A stretch of DNA of 64,000 nt from Bauldia sp. (GTDB lineage: Bacteria; Pseudomonadota; Alphaproteobacteria; Rhizobiales; Kaistiaceae): the NCBI GenBank assembly GCA_037200845.1, contig JBBCGQ010000001.1, positions 2,616,237 through 2,680,236 on the forward strand. Reading direction: 5' to 3'. A program made the translations under genes and the position numbers. Of the stretch, positions 1 to 8,901 are shown in pieces; position 1 is the stretch's first letter, and the number at the start of each line of letters is the position of its first letter. A model generated the notes under the pieces. The model searched no databases. It saw only the letters and a list, made by a program, of their open reading frames with translations, and was not told the DNA's origin.

Positions 1-1
1 G

Positions 2-70
2 AAGAACTCGGCGCGTGTGCATGTCTTCCGCGATTTTCTTCTGAGCAAGGCGCAGAACTGGTCGTATTGA
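2..70 (+). CDS. C-terminal end of a LysR-type transcriptional regulator (partial)
   Basis: Only the last 22 codons lie in the window, ending in TGA at 68-70. The residues include ARVHVFRDFLLSKA followed by a short aromatic tail. This resembles the usual end of LysR-type regulators of the GcvA/AmpR kind, where a helix containing V-x-x-F-R-D-F-L-L closes the effector domain. The rest of the gene is outside the window, so the assignment rests on this short tail. Confidence 0.45.
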   Translation, partial: KNSARVHVFRDFLLSKAQNWSY

Positions 71-230
71 GGTTGTGGTTTGTTTGTCACAACCTGCAAC
101 GATCTTTGGCAATTCATGCAGTGCCTATTTGCGCGGCAATGAACATTGCTCAAGATGATCGGGCTGATGCGGCGATTCGTTCGTTACTTCCTCCCTCCGA
201 ACGAATGTCCCCATTGAGCTTGTTCCCCTC

Positions 231-309
231 TGGAAGGCGTATGCCGCTGGCCATGCCGCGGCAAAACCTTGCCGGGTCTCCTAAGACGGGGCCCGGCTTT
301 TTCTTCGCC
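231..309 (+). repeat. Direct repeat, left copy (flanks the cupin gene)
   Basis: About 75 bp that recurs in the same orientation at 888-963. Shared blocks include GGAAGG, CGTATG, a GGCC-containing stretch and the 18-mer CAAAACCTTGCCGGGTC(C/T), followed by a T-rich end reading toward CGCC. The two copies enclose the cupin gene. Outside the shared blocks the copies have diverged by several substitutions and small indels. Confidence 0.6.
271..303 (+). terminator. Rho-independent terminator-like hairpin
   Basis: GCCGG-GTCT pairs with AGAC and CCGGC across a bulge, and is followed by five T residues at 298-302. It lies inside the left direct repeat. The right copy at 888-963 keeps the T-run but has lost the stem. 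It could terminate transcripts from the left, about 200 bp after the LysR-type gene. Confidence 0.5.
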
Positions 310-329
310 TTCTTCCGGAACGCATCCCG

Positions 330-800
330 CTACTTGTGAATCGGGTCGACCCAGCGGACGTCTTCCGGCTTCTCGACCGGCTCGATGTCGAGGTTGACGA
401 CCACCGCCTCGTTGTCCGAGCGCACGACGACGCACTCCAGCGGCTCGTCGGTCGAGGCATTGATCTCCTGATGCGGGACGAACGGCGGAATGAAGATGAA
501 GTCGCCCGGCCCGGCCTCGACGACATATTCGAGATGGTCGCCCCAGCGCATGCGCGCCCGGCCGCGCATGACGTAGATCACGCTCTCTAGCGCGCCATGA
601 TGATGCGCGCCGGTCTTGGCGTTGGCCTCGATGCGCACCGTGCCCGCCCAGATCTTCTGCGCGCCGACGCGGGCGTAGTTGATCGCGACGGCGCGCTGCA
701 TCCCGGGCGTCTGCGCCGTGTTCGGGTCAAGCCGGTCGCCGGGGATGACGCGGACGCCGTTGGTCTTCCAGTCGATTTCGTGCGGGTGGTGGTGCGACAT
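330..800 (-). CDS. Cupin-domain protein
   Basis: A 156-residue single-domain cupin. The metal-site motif of cupin motif 1 is visible around residues 66-85 (AHHHGALESVIYVMRGRARM), and motif 2 around residues 100-115 (PGDFIFIPPFVPHQEIN). The N-terminus is His-rich (MSHHHPHE). Such small cupins bind a divalent metal and act as dioxygenases, isomerases or sugar-binding proteins, and the substrate cannot be read from the sequence. The gene stands alone, convergent with the upstream LysR-type gene and divergent from hicAB, and is bracketed by a 75-bp direct repeat. No clear Shine-Dalgarno is visible ahead of the ATG. Confidence 0.8.
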   Translation of the reverse strand: MSHHHPHEIDWKTNGVRVIPGDRLDPNTAQTPGMQRAVAINYARVGAQKIWAGTVRIEANAKTGAHHHGALESVIYVMRGRARMRWGDHLEYVVEAGPGDFIFIPPFVPHQEINASTDEPLECVVVRSDNEAVVVNLDIEPVEKPEDVRWVDPIHK

Positions 801-887
801 CGGATGACCGCGGGGTTGGAAGGATCAGTTTCGCCCCGCGGCCGGGAATTGCAACACCGACCGCGGTCCGCGGCGCGGCTGGCGTCC

Positions 888-963
888 GGAAGGACGTATG
901 GCGCCGGCCGGATGCGACAAAACCTTGCCGGGTCCTTGCGACGGAGATTTGGTTTTTCTCGCC
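888..963 (+). repeat. Direct repeat, right copy
   Basis: Second copy of the repeat described at 231-309, in the same orientation, about 40 bp upstream of hicA. It keeps the AAAACCTTGCCGGGTC core and the T-rich end but not the terminator stem. Confidence 0.6.
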
Positions 964-1004
964 TCGACTTGAGTTTCGCACAAAAATGTGCGACACAGAA
1001 GGTC

Positions 1005-1211
1005 GTGAAGAGGGAACAGCTTTTCTCGGCATTGCGCCGCTGGTGCCGGAAGAATCACCGTTCGTTCTTGGTCGATACGGTCGCCGGCAAGGGTTCACAC
1101 GTGAAGGTCTACGTCGGCGACGCTTCGACGGTAGTCAAGTCGGGCGATCTGTCGCCAATCTACGTCGGCCTCATTCTCAAACAGCTCGGCCTTCCAAAGG
1201 ATGCCGTATAG
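1005..1211 (+). CDS. hicA: HicA-family toxin (mRNA interferase)
   Basis: 68 residues from a GTG start. HicA toxins are double-stranded-RNA-binding-fold RNases that cleave mRNA. The conserved GSH that carries the catalytic His is present (AGKGSHVKVY, about residues 29-38), followed by the family end with LILKQLGL. The reading frame stays open upstream, but no ATG sits nearby and length and motif position fit the GTG. Two bases separate its stop from the HicB start, so the two are translated together. Toxin first and antitoxin second is the usual hic order. Confidence 0.8.
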   Translation: MKREQLFSALRRWCRKNHRSFLVDTVAGKGSHVKVYVGDASTVVKSGDLSPIYVGLILKQLGLPKDAV

Positions 1212-1213
1212 CC

Positions 1214-1648
1214 ATGCGCTACATTTTTCCTGCAAGGCTCGAGTCGCATCGCGGCACGGTGATCGTTTCCTTCCGCGACCTGCCAGAGGCCATCACCGAA
1301 GGACGTGACCGGACGGCCGCATTGCATGAGGCTATCGACTGTCTCGACACCGCGCTGCTTTTTCGCATCAAGGAGGGCGCACCCATGCCTTCGCCCTCGC
1401 GACTGCGCGCGGGAGAAGTCGCAGTGGCTGCCTCGCCAAGCATCGCCGCCAAGGCCGCGTTCGTGCGCGCCTTTGCCGAGTCAGGCTTAACTCGGGTTGC
1501 TTTGGCGGCCGCTCTAGGCGTACGCGAAACCGAGGTTCGGCGAATGCTCGATCCGGATCACGGGACCAAGCTCGATCGCTTGAACGAGGGCATGCGTGCC
1601 CTCGGCCGCCAGTTCGTCATCGTCGACCAACCCGCCGACGCGGCGTAG
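1214..1648 (+). CDS. hicB: HicB-family antitoxin with C-terminal HTH
   Basis: 144 residues from the ATG at 1214, two bases after hicA. The N-terminal half is the partial RNase-H-like HicB domain (MRYIFPARLE..., then the DLPEAITEG motif near residue 22). The C-terminal half is a helix-turn-helix region around residues 90-125 (LAAALGVRETEVRRML) that would bind the hic operator and repress the operon. The longer open frame to the left overlaps hicA out of frame and is unlikely to be used. Its 3' end lies three bases from the convergent hydrolase gene. Confidence 0.85.
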   Translation: MRYIFPARLESHRGTVIVSFRDLPEAITEGRDRTAALHEAIDCLDTALLFRIKEGAPMPSPSRLRAGEVAVAASPSIAAKAAFVRAFAESGLTRVALAAALGVRETEVRRMLDPDHGTKLDRLNEGMRALGRQFVIVDQPADAA

Positions 1649-1651
1649 CCC

Positions 1652-2236
1652 CTAGCCCCCAATCGCCGCAACGATCTCCGCCGTCGGCCGCGTACGGCCG
1701 AGGCGCGGGAAGATTTTCTCCACCGCGAATTTGTGGTTGTCGGCCGAAGCCGCGGAAATCGCGTCCTCGGCGAAGACGACCGCGTAGCCGTGCTGCCACG
1801 CCTCGCGGCCGGTGCCTTCCACACCGAAGTTGGTGGCGATGCCGGTGAGGATGATCGTGTCGATGCCGCGGCGGCGGAGCTGCAGGTCGAGCTCAGTGCC
1901 GTGGAAGGCGCCCCACTGCCGCTTGGTGATGACGACATCGGCGGCGAGCGCCGCGATCTCCGGCACGAGGTCGGACCAGTTGGCCGGCATGCCGCCGGGC
2001 GGCACCTGCATCTGCTGGTCGGTCGGCTGCGCCAGGCGGTCGGCGCCGCCGGCCGAGAAGGCGACGCGCACCGGCACGATCAGGCCGCCGCCGGCCTTCA
2101 GCGGCGCGGCGATCTTTACGGTATTGGCGATGACCGCGGCGGCAGTGTGCGGCGCGACGTTCATGCCGGCGACGCCGTGCTGGAGGTCGATGATGACGAG
2201 CGCCGTGTTCTTCGGCGTGAGGGCTAGGTCGGCCAT
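1652..2236 (-). CDS. Isochorismatase-like (YcaC-type) hydrolase lacking the nucleophile Cys
   Basis: 194 residues with the alpha/beta fold of the isochorismatase/nicotinamidase superfamily: TALVIIDLQHGV at the N-terminus carries the catalytic Asp, and ITKRQWGAF carries the Lys. The position where active members have Cys (TNxCVxxT) reads TNFGVEGT, so the nucleophile is replaced by Gly. Such G-variants form a recognisable subgroup of annotated hydrolases of unknown activity. Neighbours are hicB (convergent) and msrP (same strand, 27 bp upstream). The substrate is unknown. Confidence 0.8.
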   Translation of the reverse strand: MADLALTPKNTALVIIDLQHGVAGMNVAPHTAAAVIANTVKIAAPLKAGGGLIVPVRVAFSAGGADRLAQPTDQQMQVPPGGMPANWSDLVPEIAALAADVVITKRQWGAFHGTELDLQLRRRGIDTIILTGIATNFGVEGTGREAWQHGYAVVFAEDAISAASADNHKFAVEKIFPRLGRTRPTAEIVAAIGG

Positions 2237-2263
2237 GGCGGTCCCCGGTTGGTGCGACTCGGC

Positions 2264-3238
2264 TCAAATATAGAGCGGCTCGGCGTCCATTCCCGCGTAG
2301 AGACCGGCGACAAATTCGCCGTAGCCGTTGAATGGCAGCGTCGGCATCGCCTCGCCGGTGGCGAGGTCGTGCTCGCTCGCCTGATGCGGCGTGGCCGGGC
2401 TGACGTTCGCCCAGAAGCCGAAGCGGGTGTCGAGCTGCGGCCAGAAGGTCGCCGGGCGCGACTCCACGAAGGAGAAGCGCACGATCGACTTGATCGACTT
2501 GAAGCCGTACTTCCACGGCACGGCCAGCCGGATCGGCGCGCCCATCGATTTCGCCGCCGGCTTGCCGTACGCGCCGGTGACCAGGAAGGCGAGGTCGTTG
2601 CCGGCCTCGGCGAGCGTCAGCGCCTCGACGTAGGGCCACGGATACCAGGACTGCTTCTGGCCGCTGGCGATGTCCGGCGCATAAAACGACTCCATGCGGA
2701 GATATTTCGCCGAACCGAGCGGCTTCGCCATATCGACCAGCGCCTTCAGCGGGAAACCGGTCCACGGCACGACCATCGACCAACCCTCGGCGCAGCGGTG
2801 GCGATAGACGCGCTCCTCGAGGCTGACGCGCTTCAGGAGATCGTCGATGCCGAGCGTGAAGGACGACGCGACCAGCCCATCGATGCGCATCTCCCACGGC
2901 CGCACCACGAGATTGTGCGCCGGCGCGACGATGTTCTTGGCCGCGCCGAATTCATAGAAATTGTTCCAGGTCGTCGCCCGCACCTCGGGCGTGACCGCGC
3001 GCGCGACGGCGTAGCGCGGGCTCCGCGCCGCCGGATAGAGGCCGCGCGAGGGATCGCTGGCCGCGGCGCGCGATGCCTCGATCTCGGGATCGCGGCGATT
3101 GAGCAGCACGCCGCCGATGGCGCTCGCGCCCGCCAGCACGGCGGCGCCGGCGATCAACGTCCGGCGATTGAGATAGATCGCCTCCGGAGTTGCCCGGCCC
3201 TCCGGCAACTCCCAGCCGCCACGCGTCCTTACCGACAT
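2264..3238 (-). CDS. msrP: Protein-methionine-sulfoxide reductase catalytic subunit
   Basis: 324 residues, molybdopterin enzyme of the sulfite-oxidase fold (MsrP, formerly YedY), which repairs oxidised Met in periplasmic proteins. A twin-arginine signal is present at about residues 24-45 (NRRTLIAGAAVLAG), so it is exported folded. The Mo-ligand Cys sits in HRCAEGWSMVVPW near residue 145. The usual membrane haem partner MsrQ is not encoded next to it. The same-strand gene upstream is an EF-G-like GTPase and the one downstream a YcaC-like hydrolase. The mod transport genes at 11-15 kb would supply its metal. Confidence 0.93.
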   Translation of the reverse strand: MSVRTRGGWELPEGRATPEAIYLNRRTLIAGAAVLAGASAIGGVLLNRRDPEIEASRAAASDPSRGLYPAARSPRYAVARAVTPEVRATTWNNFYEFGAAKNIVAPAHNLVVRPWEMRIDGLVASSFTLGIDDLLKRVSLEERVYRHRCAEGWSMVVPWTGFPLKALVDMAKPLGSAKYLRMESFYAPDIASGQKQSWYPWPYVEALTLAEAGNDLAFLVTGAYGKPAAKSMGAPIRLAVPWKYGFKSIKSIVRFSFVESRPATFWPQLDTRFGFWANVSPATPHQASEHDLATGEAMPTLPFNGYGEFVAGLYAGMDAEPLYI

Positions 3239-3410
3239 CCGCTCGACTCACGCACGCACCGCCGCCGCCAACTGCGAGAGTGAGAGTCGCGATGGTGGCG
3301 AGCAAATCACGATCGGCGTTGGTCCACATGGAACTCGGCCTGGTCGCGCGGGAGCGTCAGCATCGCCGCGCGAGAGGAGGAGGCACACCCCTCCCGCCGC
3401 AACAGGATCG

Positions 3411-5459
3411 CTACGCCGCGACCGCCCTCGCCCGCTCCACGATCTGGTCGGCGACCTTGCCGCTGAGTTCGGCGAGATGATCGAAGCGCGCGCGGAAGGT
3501 GCCGACGCCTGCCGTTGCCGAGCGGAGCTCCACGATGAGGTCGCGGATCTCCGACTGCGGGATCAGCGCCTCGACCACGTCCCAGCCCGGCCAGCCCGGC
3601 CGCGCGTCGAAGCCGAGCAACTGGCCGCGGCGCTGCGAGACGATGCCGTTGACGCGCGGCGTCGCGTCGGAGGGAACCGCGACCTCGACCTTCAGCACCG
3701 GCTCGAGCAGCACCGGCTTGCACTGCGGCATGCCCTCGCGCATGCCGATCTGCGCCGCCGTGCGGAAGGCCATGTCGGAGGAATCGACCGAGTGGTAGGA
3801 GCCGTCGGTGAGCGTCACCGACAGGTCGACAACCTGGAAGCCGAGCGGCCCCTGCGCGAGATATTCGCGCACGCCCTCCTCGATCGAGGAGAAATAATTC
3901 TTCGGCACCGCGCCGCCGGTGACCGTCTCGGCGAACTGGAAGCCGGAGCCGCGCGGCAGCGGGCTGATGTCGAGCACCACGTCGCCGAACTGGCCGTGGC
4001 CGCCGGACTGCTTCTTGTGGCGGCCGCGGATGCTCACGGCGCCGCGGATGGATTCCTTGTAAGGCACTGTCGGCTCGTGGGTTTTCACCCCGATCCCGTA
4101 CTTGCCGGTGAGCCGCTCCAGCGCCACGCGGAGGTGCATCTCGCCCTGCCCCTCGATCAGCGTCTCGCCGGTGTCCTGGCTGTGGCTGACGCGGAGCGAT
4201 GGATCTTCCTCCACCGCCTTGGCGAGCGCGGCCGACAGCTTCACGTCGTCCTTACGCTCGGCCGAGGCGACGGCGGTGCCCAGCACCGGATCGGGCGGGG
4301 CGAGCGTCACGATGTCGGCGACCGGTGCCTTGCCGGCGACGAGCGTCATGCCGGTGCGCGCGGTGTCGAGCTTGCCGAGGCCGACCGTTTCGCCGGCCTT
4401 CGCCGCGTCGCGCTTCTGCGCCTGCTGGCCGAAAATGCGGAAGACGCCGGAGACACGGCCGACCGGCCCGCCGGTGCCGGTGAGCTCGGCGCCGTCGCCG
4501 ACCGAACCGGACAGGACGCGGGCGATGGACAGCTTGCCGCCGTGGCTGGTGTGCAGCGTCTTCAGCACCTGCACCACCGCCTCGCCATTCTCCTTCACCT
4601 TGAGGCGGGCGCGAGTGTCGGCGATGCCGGGAGACTCGTGGCGGATGGCCTTGAGCAGCCGGCCGACGCCGTGGCCGTGCTCGGCTGAGCCGATCAGTAC
4701 CGGGCAGATGACGCCTTCGCGCATCTCCATGGCGAGGTCGGCGAATACGCGGTCGCGTGGCGGCTCGATCTCGGAGAGCAGTTGCTCCATTAACTGATCG
4801 TCGTAGTCGGCGAGCGTCTCCAGCATGTGGAACCGCTCCTCGGTCTCCGCCGCCTTAGCCTCGGTCGAGATGTCGATGACTTCGCTCGGCGCATGTTCGC
4901 GGTAGACGAAGGCGCGTTCCAGCGCGAGGTCGATGAAGCCGGTGACGGTGTTGCCCTGCCGGATCGGCATGTGTCGGAGCACCAGCGGGATCGCGCTCGC
5001 GCGTTGCAGGGTCGCCAGCGTCTCGCGGACGCCGCCCTCGATCCTATCGACCTTGTTGAGGAACAGGACATGCGGGATGCCCTTGTCCTCCAGCGCCTTC
5101 AATATTACCTGCAGTGCCGGCACTTTCTTCTCGTCGGCTTCCGCCACCACCACCGCCAGATCGACCCCGGCGACCACCGGCTCCGCCTCGAAGGCGAACT
5201 CGATCGAGCCCGGGCAGTCGATGATCGTCAGCCTGTCGCCCATGAATTCGGTCTCGGTGACGTTGACCTCGACGCTCATCTGGTGCGCCCGCGCTTCCGG
5301 GCTGGCGTCGCCGACGGTGTTCTTTTCGCCGACCGTGCCCTGCCGCGTCACCGCACCGGTGCGCGCCAGTATTGCCTCGAGAAGCGTGGTCTTGCCGCTT
5401 GCGAATGGCCCCACCAGTGCGATGCACCGGGGGCCGCCTGCTCTGCTGCCGTTACCCAT
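3411..5459 (-). CDS. Elongation factor G-like GTPase
   Basis: 682 residues. A translational GTPase with P-loop GPFASGKTTL near residue 15, G3 motif DCPG and G4 motif NKVD, followed by the EF-G domains II-V. The switch-I region does not show the canonical RGITI of housekeeping EF-G, and the gene is not beside rpsL/rpsG/tuf, so it is a paralogue of the FusA2/EF-G-like type rather than the main translocase. Two in-frame ATGs compete. The one at 5459 is preceded by GGGAGG with seven bases of spacing, whereas the one at 5474 has no site, so 5459 is preferred. The frame stays open to 5933 through a repeat, which is not evidence for coding. Confidence 0.85.
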   Translation of the reverse strand: MGNGSRAGGPRCIALVGPFASGKTTLLEAILARTGAVTRQGTVGEKNTVGDASPEARAHQMSVEVNVTETEFMGDRLTIIDCPGSIEFAFEAEPVVAGVDLAVVVAEADEKKVPALQVILKALEDKGIPHVLFLNKVDRIEGGVRETLATLQRASAIPLVLRHMPIRQGNTVTGFIDLALERAFVYREHAPSEVIDISTEAKAAETEERFHMLETLADYDDQLMEQLLSEIEPPRDRVFADLAMEMREGVICPVLIGSAEHGHGVGRLLKAIRHESPGIADTRARLKVKENGEAVVQVLKTLHTSHGGKLSIARVLSGSVGDGAELTGTGGPVGRVSGVFRIFGQQAQKRDAAKAGETVGLGKLDTARTGMTLVAGKAPVADIVTLAPPDPVLGTAVASAERKDDVKLSAALAKAVEEDPSLRVSHSQDTGETLIEGQGEMHLRVALERLTGKYGIGVKTHEPTVPYKESIRGAVSIRGRHKKQSGGHGQFGDVVLDISPLPRGSGFQFAETVTGGAVPKNYFSSIEEGVREYLAQGPLGFQVVDLSVTLTDGSYHSVDSSDMAFRTAAQIGMREGMPQCKPVLLEPVLKVEVAVPSDATPRVNGIVSQRRGQLLGFDARPGWPGWDVVEALIPQSEIRDLIVELRSATAGVGTFRARFDHLAELSGKVADQIVERARAVAA

Positions 5460-5579
5460 GGCCGTGCCTCCCATGGCTACTTGTTGCCACGCGAAGGCCG
5501 CCGCCTTCTGCGCGGGGATGGCGGATCGTGTTCCTGAACGGCGGTGGTGACAAGGGTTAATCTTGTGCCGCGCCGAGCG

Positions 5580-5735
5580 TGGGAGAGACACCCTCTCCGA
5601 AACCGCGACGCGGCTTCGGCCCTCCCACAAGGGGAGAACTCGTCGCGCTGCTAGACCCGATCTCCACTTGAACCCTCCCCTTGTGGGAGCGTCAAAACGC
5701 CGAAGGCGTTTTGGGGAGGGGTGTGGTGAGGGAAA
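5580..5735. repeat. Family A palindromic repeat, copy 1 (diverged)
   Basis: Imperfect long palindrome: the left half runs GAGACACCCTCTCC...CCCTCCCACAAGGGGAG and the right half CCCTCCCCTTGTGGGAG...GGGGAGGGGTGT, with nested hairpins such as AACGCC-GAA-GGCGTT. It fills most of the 375-base gap between the EF-G-like gene and corA. The left arm has lost several bases relative to the copies at 21.7, 32.3, 36.3 and 44.6 kb. Confidence 0.75.
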
Positions 5736-5834
5736 AGACACTGTTGGTGCGGCATCGTGTGCCCCACTGCCCCGCGCGCCGCGCTTGATCGGCGACCGGC
5801 AAGGGTGCATGTCCGTCCGGAAAGGGCTGAGCGA

Positions 5835-6821
5835 ATGCTGACTGCGTACCGTCTGAGCGAGAAGGGTCTGGAGGAGGTCGTCGCGACCGACCCGGCGGCG
5901 TTGCCGCCGGACGTCGCGTGGGTCGACCTGCACCAGCCGACGCTCGACGAGGACCGCACCGCCGAGCGCTTCCTGGCCGCCCAGATCCCGAGCCGCGAAG
6001 AAACCGAAGAGATCGAATTTTCGAGCCGCTTCTATGCCGAGGACGGCGCCGTGTTCATGACGGCGACGCTCTTGACCGGCATCGATACCGGCAAGCCGAT
6101 GCTGGCGCCGTTTACCGTCGTGGTCGCCGGCGACCGCATCGCCACGGTGCGCTACGACGACCTGCGCGCCGTCCGCCAGTTCATCAACCGCGCCGCCAAG
6201 CCCGGCAGCGCCTGCACGACGACGCCGGCGATCTTCCTCGGCCTGATCGAGGCGGTCGTCGACCGCACCGCCGACGTCCTGGAACGCATCTCCAAGGACG
6301 TCGACAAGATCAACACGGAAGTCTTCTCCAAGCAGGACATCAGCCGCCAGACCGTGCAGAGCGGCCGCCGGCTGGAAGGCCTGATCAGCGACATCGGCCT
6401 GCAGGGCGACCTTGCCGCCAAGGCGCGCGAGTCTCTCTCCTCGCTCGAGCGGCTGGTGCAGTACGCCGGCCTCGCCCTGCCGCTGATCAACGCTAAAGGC
6501 TCGAGCCGCTCGCGCCTCAAGCTAGCTGGCCGCGACATCAAATCGCTCGAGGACCACGTCACCTTCTTGTCGGGCAAGATCACGTTCCTGCTCGACGCCA
6601 CGCTCGGCCGCATCAACGTGCAGCAGAACGAGGTGATCCGCATCCTGACGGTGGCGACCACCGTGTTCTTCCCCCCGACCTTGCTCGGCACCGTCTGGGG
6701 CATGAACTTCCACGCCATGCCGGAACTATCGTGGAGCTATGGCTATCCGCTGGCGATCCTGGCGATGATCGCCTCCGGCATCCTGCCGTTCCTTTATTTC
6801 AAGCGGCGCGGCTGGCTCTAG
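5835..6821 (+). CDS. corA: CorA-family divalent cation transporter
   Basis: 328 residues. A large cytoplasmic N-terminal domain is followed by two C-terminal membrane helices, with the signature GMN loop after the first (TVWGMNFHAMPELSW) and a basic C-terminus KRRGWL. CorA pentamers import Mg2+ (also Co2+ and Ni2+) down the membrane potential. The ATG at 5835 was chosen because the longer open frame runs into the repeat upstream and because MLTAYRL is a typical CorA N-terminus. It appears monocistronic. Confidence 0.92.
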   Translation: MLTAYRLSEKGLEEVVATDPAALPPDVAWVDLHQPTLDEDRTAERFLAAQIPSREETEEIEFSSRFYAEDGAVFMTATLLTGIDTGKPMLAPFTVVVAGDRIATVRYDDLRAVRQFINRAAKPGSACTTTPAIFLGLIEAVVDRTADVLERISKDVDKINTEVFSKQDISRQTVQSGRRLEGLISDIGLQGDLAAKARESLSSLERLVQYAGLALPLINAKGSSRSRLKLAGRDIKSLEDHVTFLSGKITFLLDATLGRINVQQNEVIRILTVATTVFFPPTLLGTVWGMNFHAMPELSWSYGYPLAILAMIASGILPFLYFKRRGWL

Positions 6822-6869
6822 AGCGCGGGCGGGAATCGCCCCATAATGCGCTCCAGGAGCCGTCGGCCA

Positions 6870-7070
6870 ATGCCTCCGGAAGAACAGAGGGAAGACCTGC
6901 CCGAGGGGCGCGGCGAGCGCCTGCGGGTTGACGCGTCGAAGGTGGACGTGGCGCGGCTGCGCCTGTCCGCCGTCGACCGCATGGTCTTCGGCGCCGAGCG
7001 CCGCCACGCCGTCGAGGACCACGACCGCCTGATGAAAGAAGCCGTGATGGGGCTGTTCGGCCATGGCTGA
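6870..7070 (+). CDS. Small protein of unknown function, coupled to the next gene
   Basis: 66 residues, strongly charged (MPPEEQREDL... then RHAVEDHDRLMKEAVMGLF), no membrane segment or signal. An upstream ATG at 6846 would add eight residues. The start at 6870 follows an AGGAG about eleven bases away. Its last eight bases overlap the start of the next gene (ATG inside GGCCATGGCTGA), which indicates translational coupling. Not recognised. The coupling and sense-strand openness are the evidence that it is real. Confidence 0.5.
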   Translation: MPPEEQREDLPEGRGERLRVDASKVDVARLRLSAVDRMVFGAERRHAVEDHDRLMKEAVMGLFGHG

Positions 7071-7590
7071 GCCCGCCGTCCGCCCGGTCGAACTGCCGCC
7101 GTGGAGCCTCGCCTCGCTCGCCGACGAGGCCAACTTCGACCGGCTGGTCGACACGGCCGCGACCGCGATCGCCGACCGTTTCACGCTGAAGGTCCACCAG
7201 AACACCGTCTCGCGGCGGATGGCCTACACCACCTTCATCGACAGCCTGGCGACGGAGAACCTGCCGCTCATCGACTATCGCGCCTTCGTCGCGATCTGCG
7301 GCAATCTGATCGCGGCGATCGCGCGCCACCGCGTCGTCTCGTTCTCGGCGATGATCCGCGATCCCCGCGACCGCATGATCGGCGTCATCCTGAAATATCC
7401 GAACGAGGTGACCGCACTCGCCGCCGGCGCCGCGCTCTATTCGCTGCGCGTGCGCGAACTGACCGGCGAGGGCGCCGCCAGCGGCCTCCCCGCCATGGTC
7501 GTGGAGAACGCCGCCGCCAACCTCAACCGCCACCCCGAGGCGGCGGCAAAATTCCGCGAGCTGCTCCAGCTATCGACGCCGTGGACCTGA
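7063..7590 (+). CDS. Conserved-looking protein of unknown function
   Basis: 175 residues, predicted mostly helical with Ala-rich segments, no signal peptide and no transmembrane helix strong enough to call. Notable stretches are RLVDTAATAIADRF near residue 30 and AAANLNRHPEAAAKFRELL near the C-terminus. It starts inside the end of the preceding small gene and is convergent with the aminotransferase, four bases apart. I do not recognise the family. The two coupled genes probably act together, and nothing in the sequence gives the function. Confidence 0.6.
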   Translation: MAEPAVRPVELPPWSLASLADEANFDRLVDTAATAIADRFTLKVHQNTVSRRMAYTTFIDSLATENLPLIDYRAFVAICGNLIAAIARHRVVSFSAMIRDPRDRMIGVILKYPNEVTALAAGAALYSLRVRELTGEGAASGLPAMVVENAAANLNRHPEAAAKFRELLQLSTPWT

Positions 7591-7594
7591 CGGC

Positions 7595-8830
<1,236 letters not shown>

Positions 8831-8901
8831 CTAAGCCCCGGAATTGCGAGATACAAGGTCCGAAGGCACCCCTTTCGGTTTCGTAGCGACCTGGGAAAGC
8901 G

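Noticed and set aside
67-339. 90-codon open frame at the left end
   Set aside because: It runs through a terminator hairpin and a direct repeat, has a TTG start without a ribosome-binding site, and shows no protein-like composition.
5475-5933. 150-residue N-terminal extension of the EF-G-like protein
   Set aside because: The extension would be a translated family A repeat plus Arg-rich sequence, and the ATG at 5459 has an ideal GGGAGG ahead of it.
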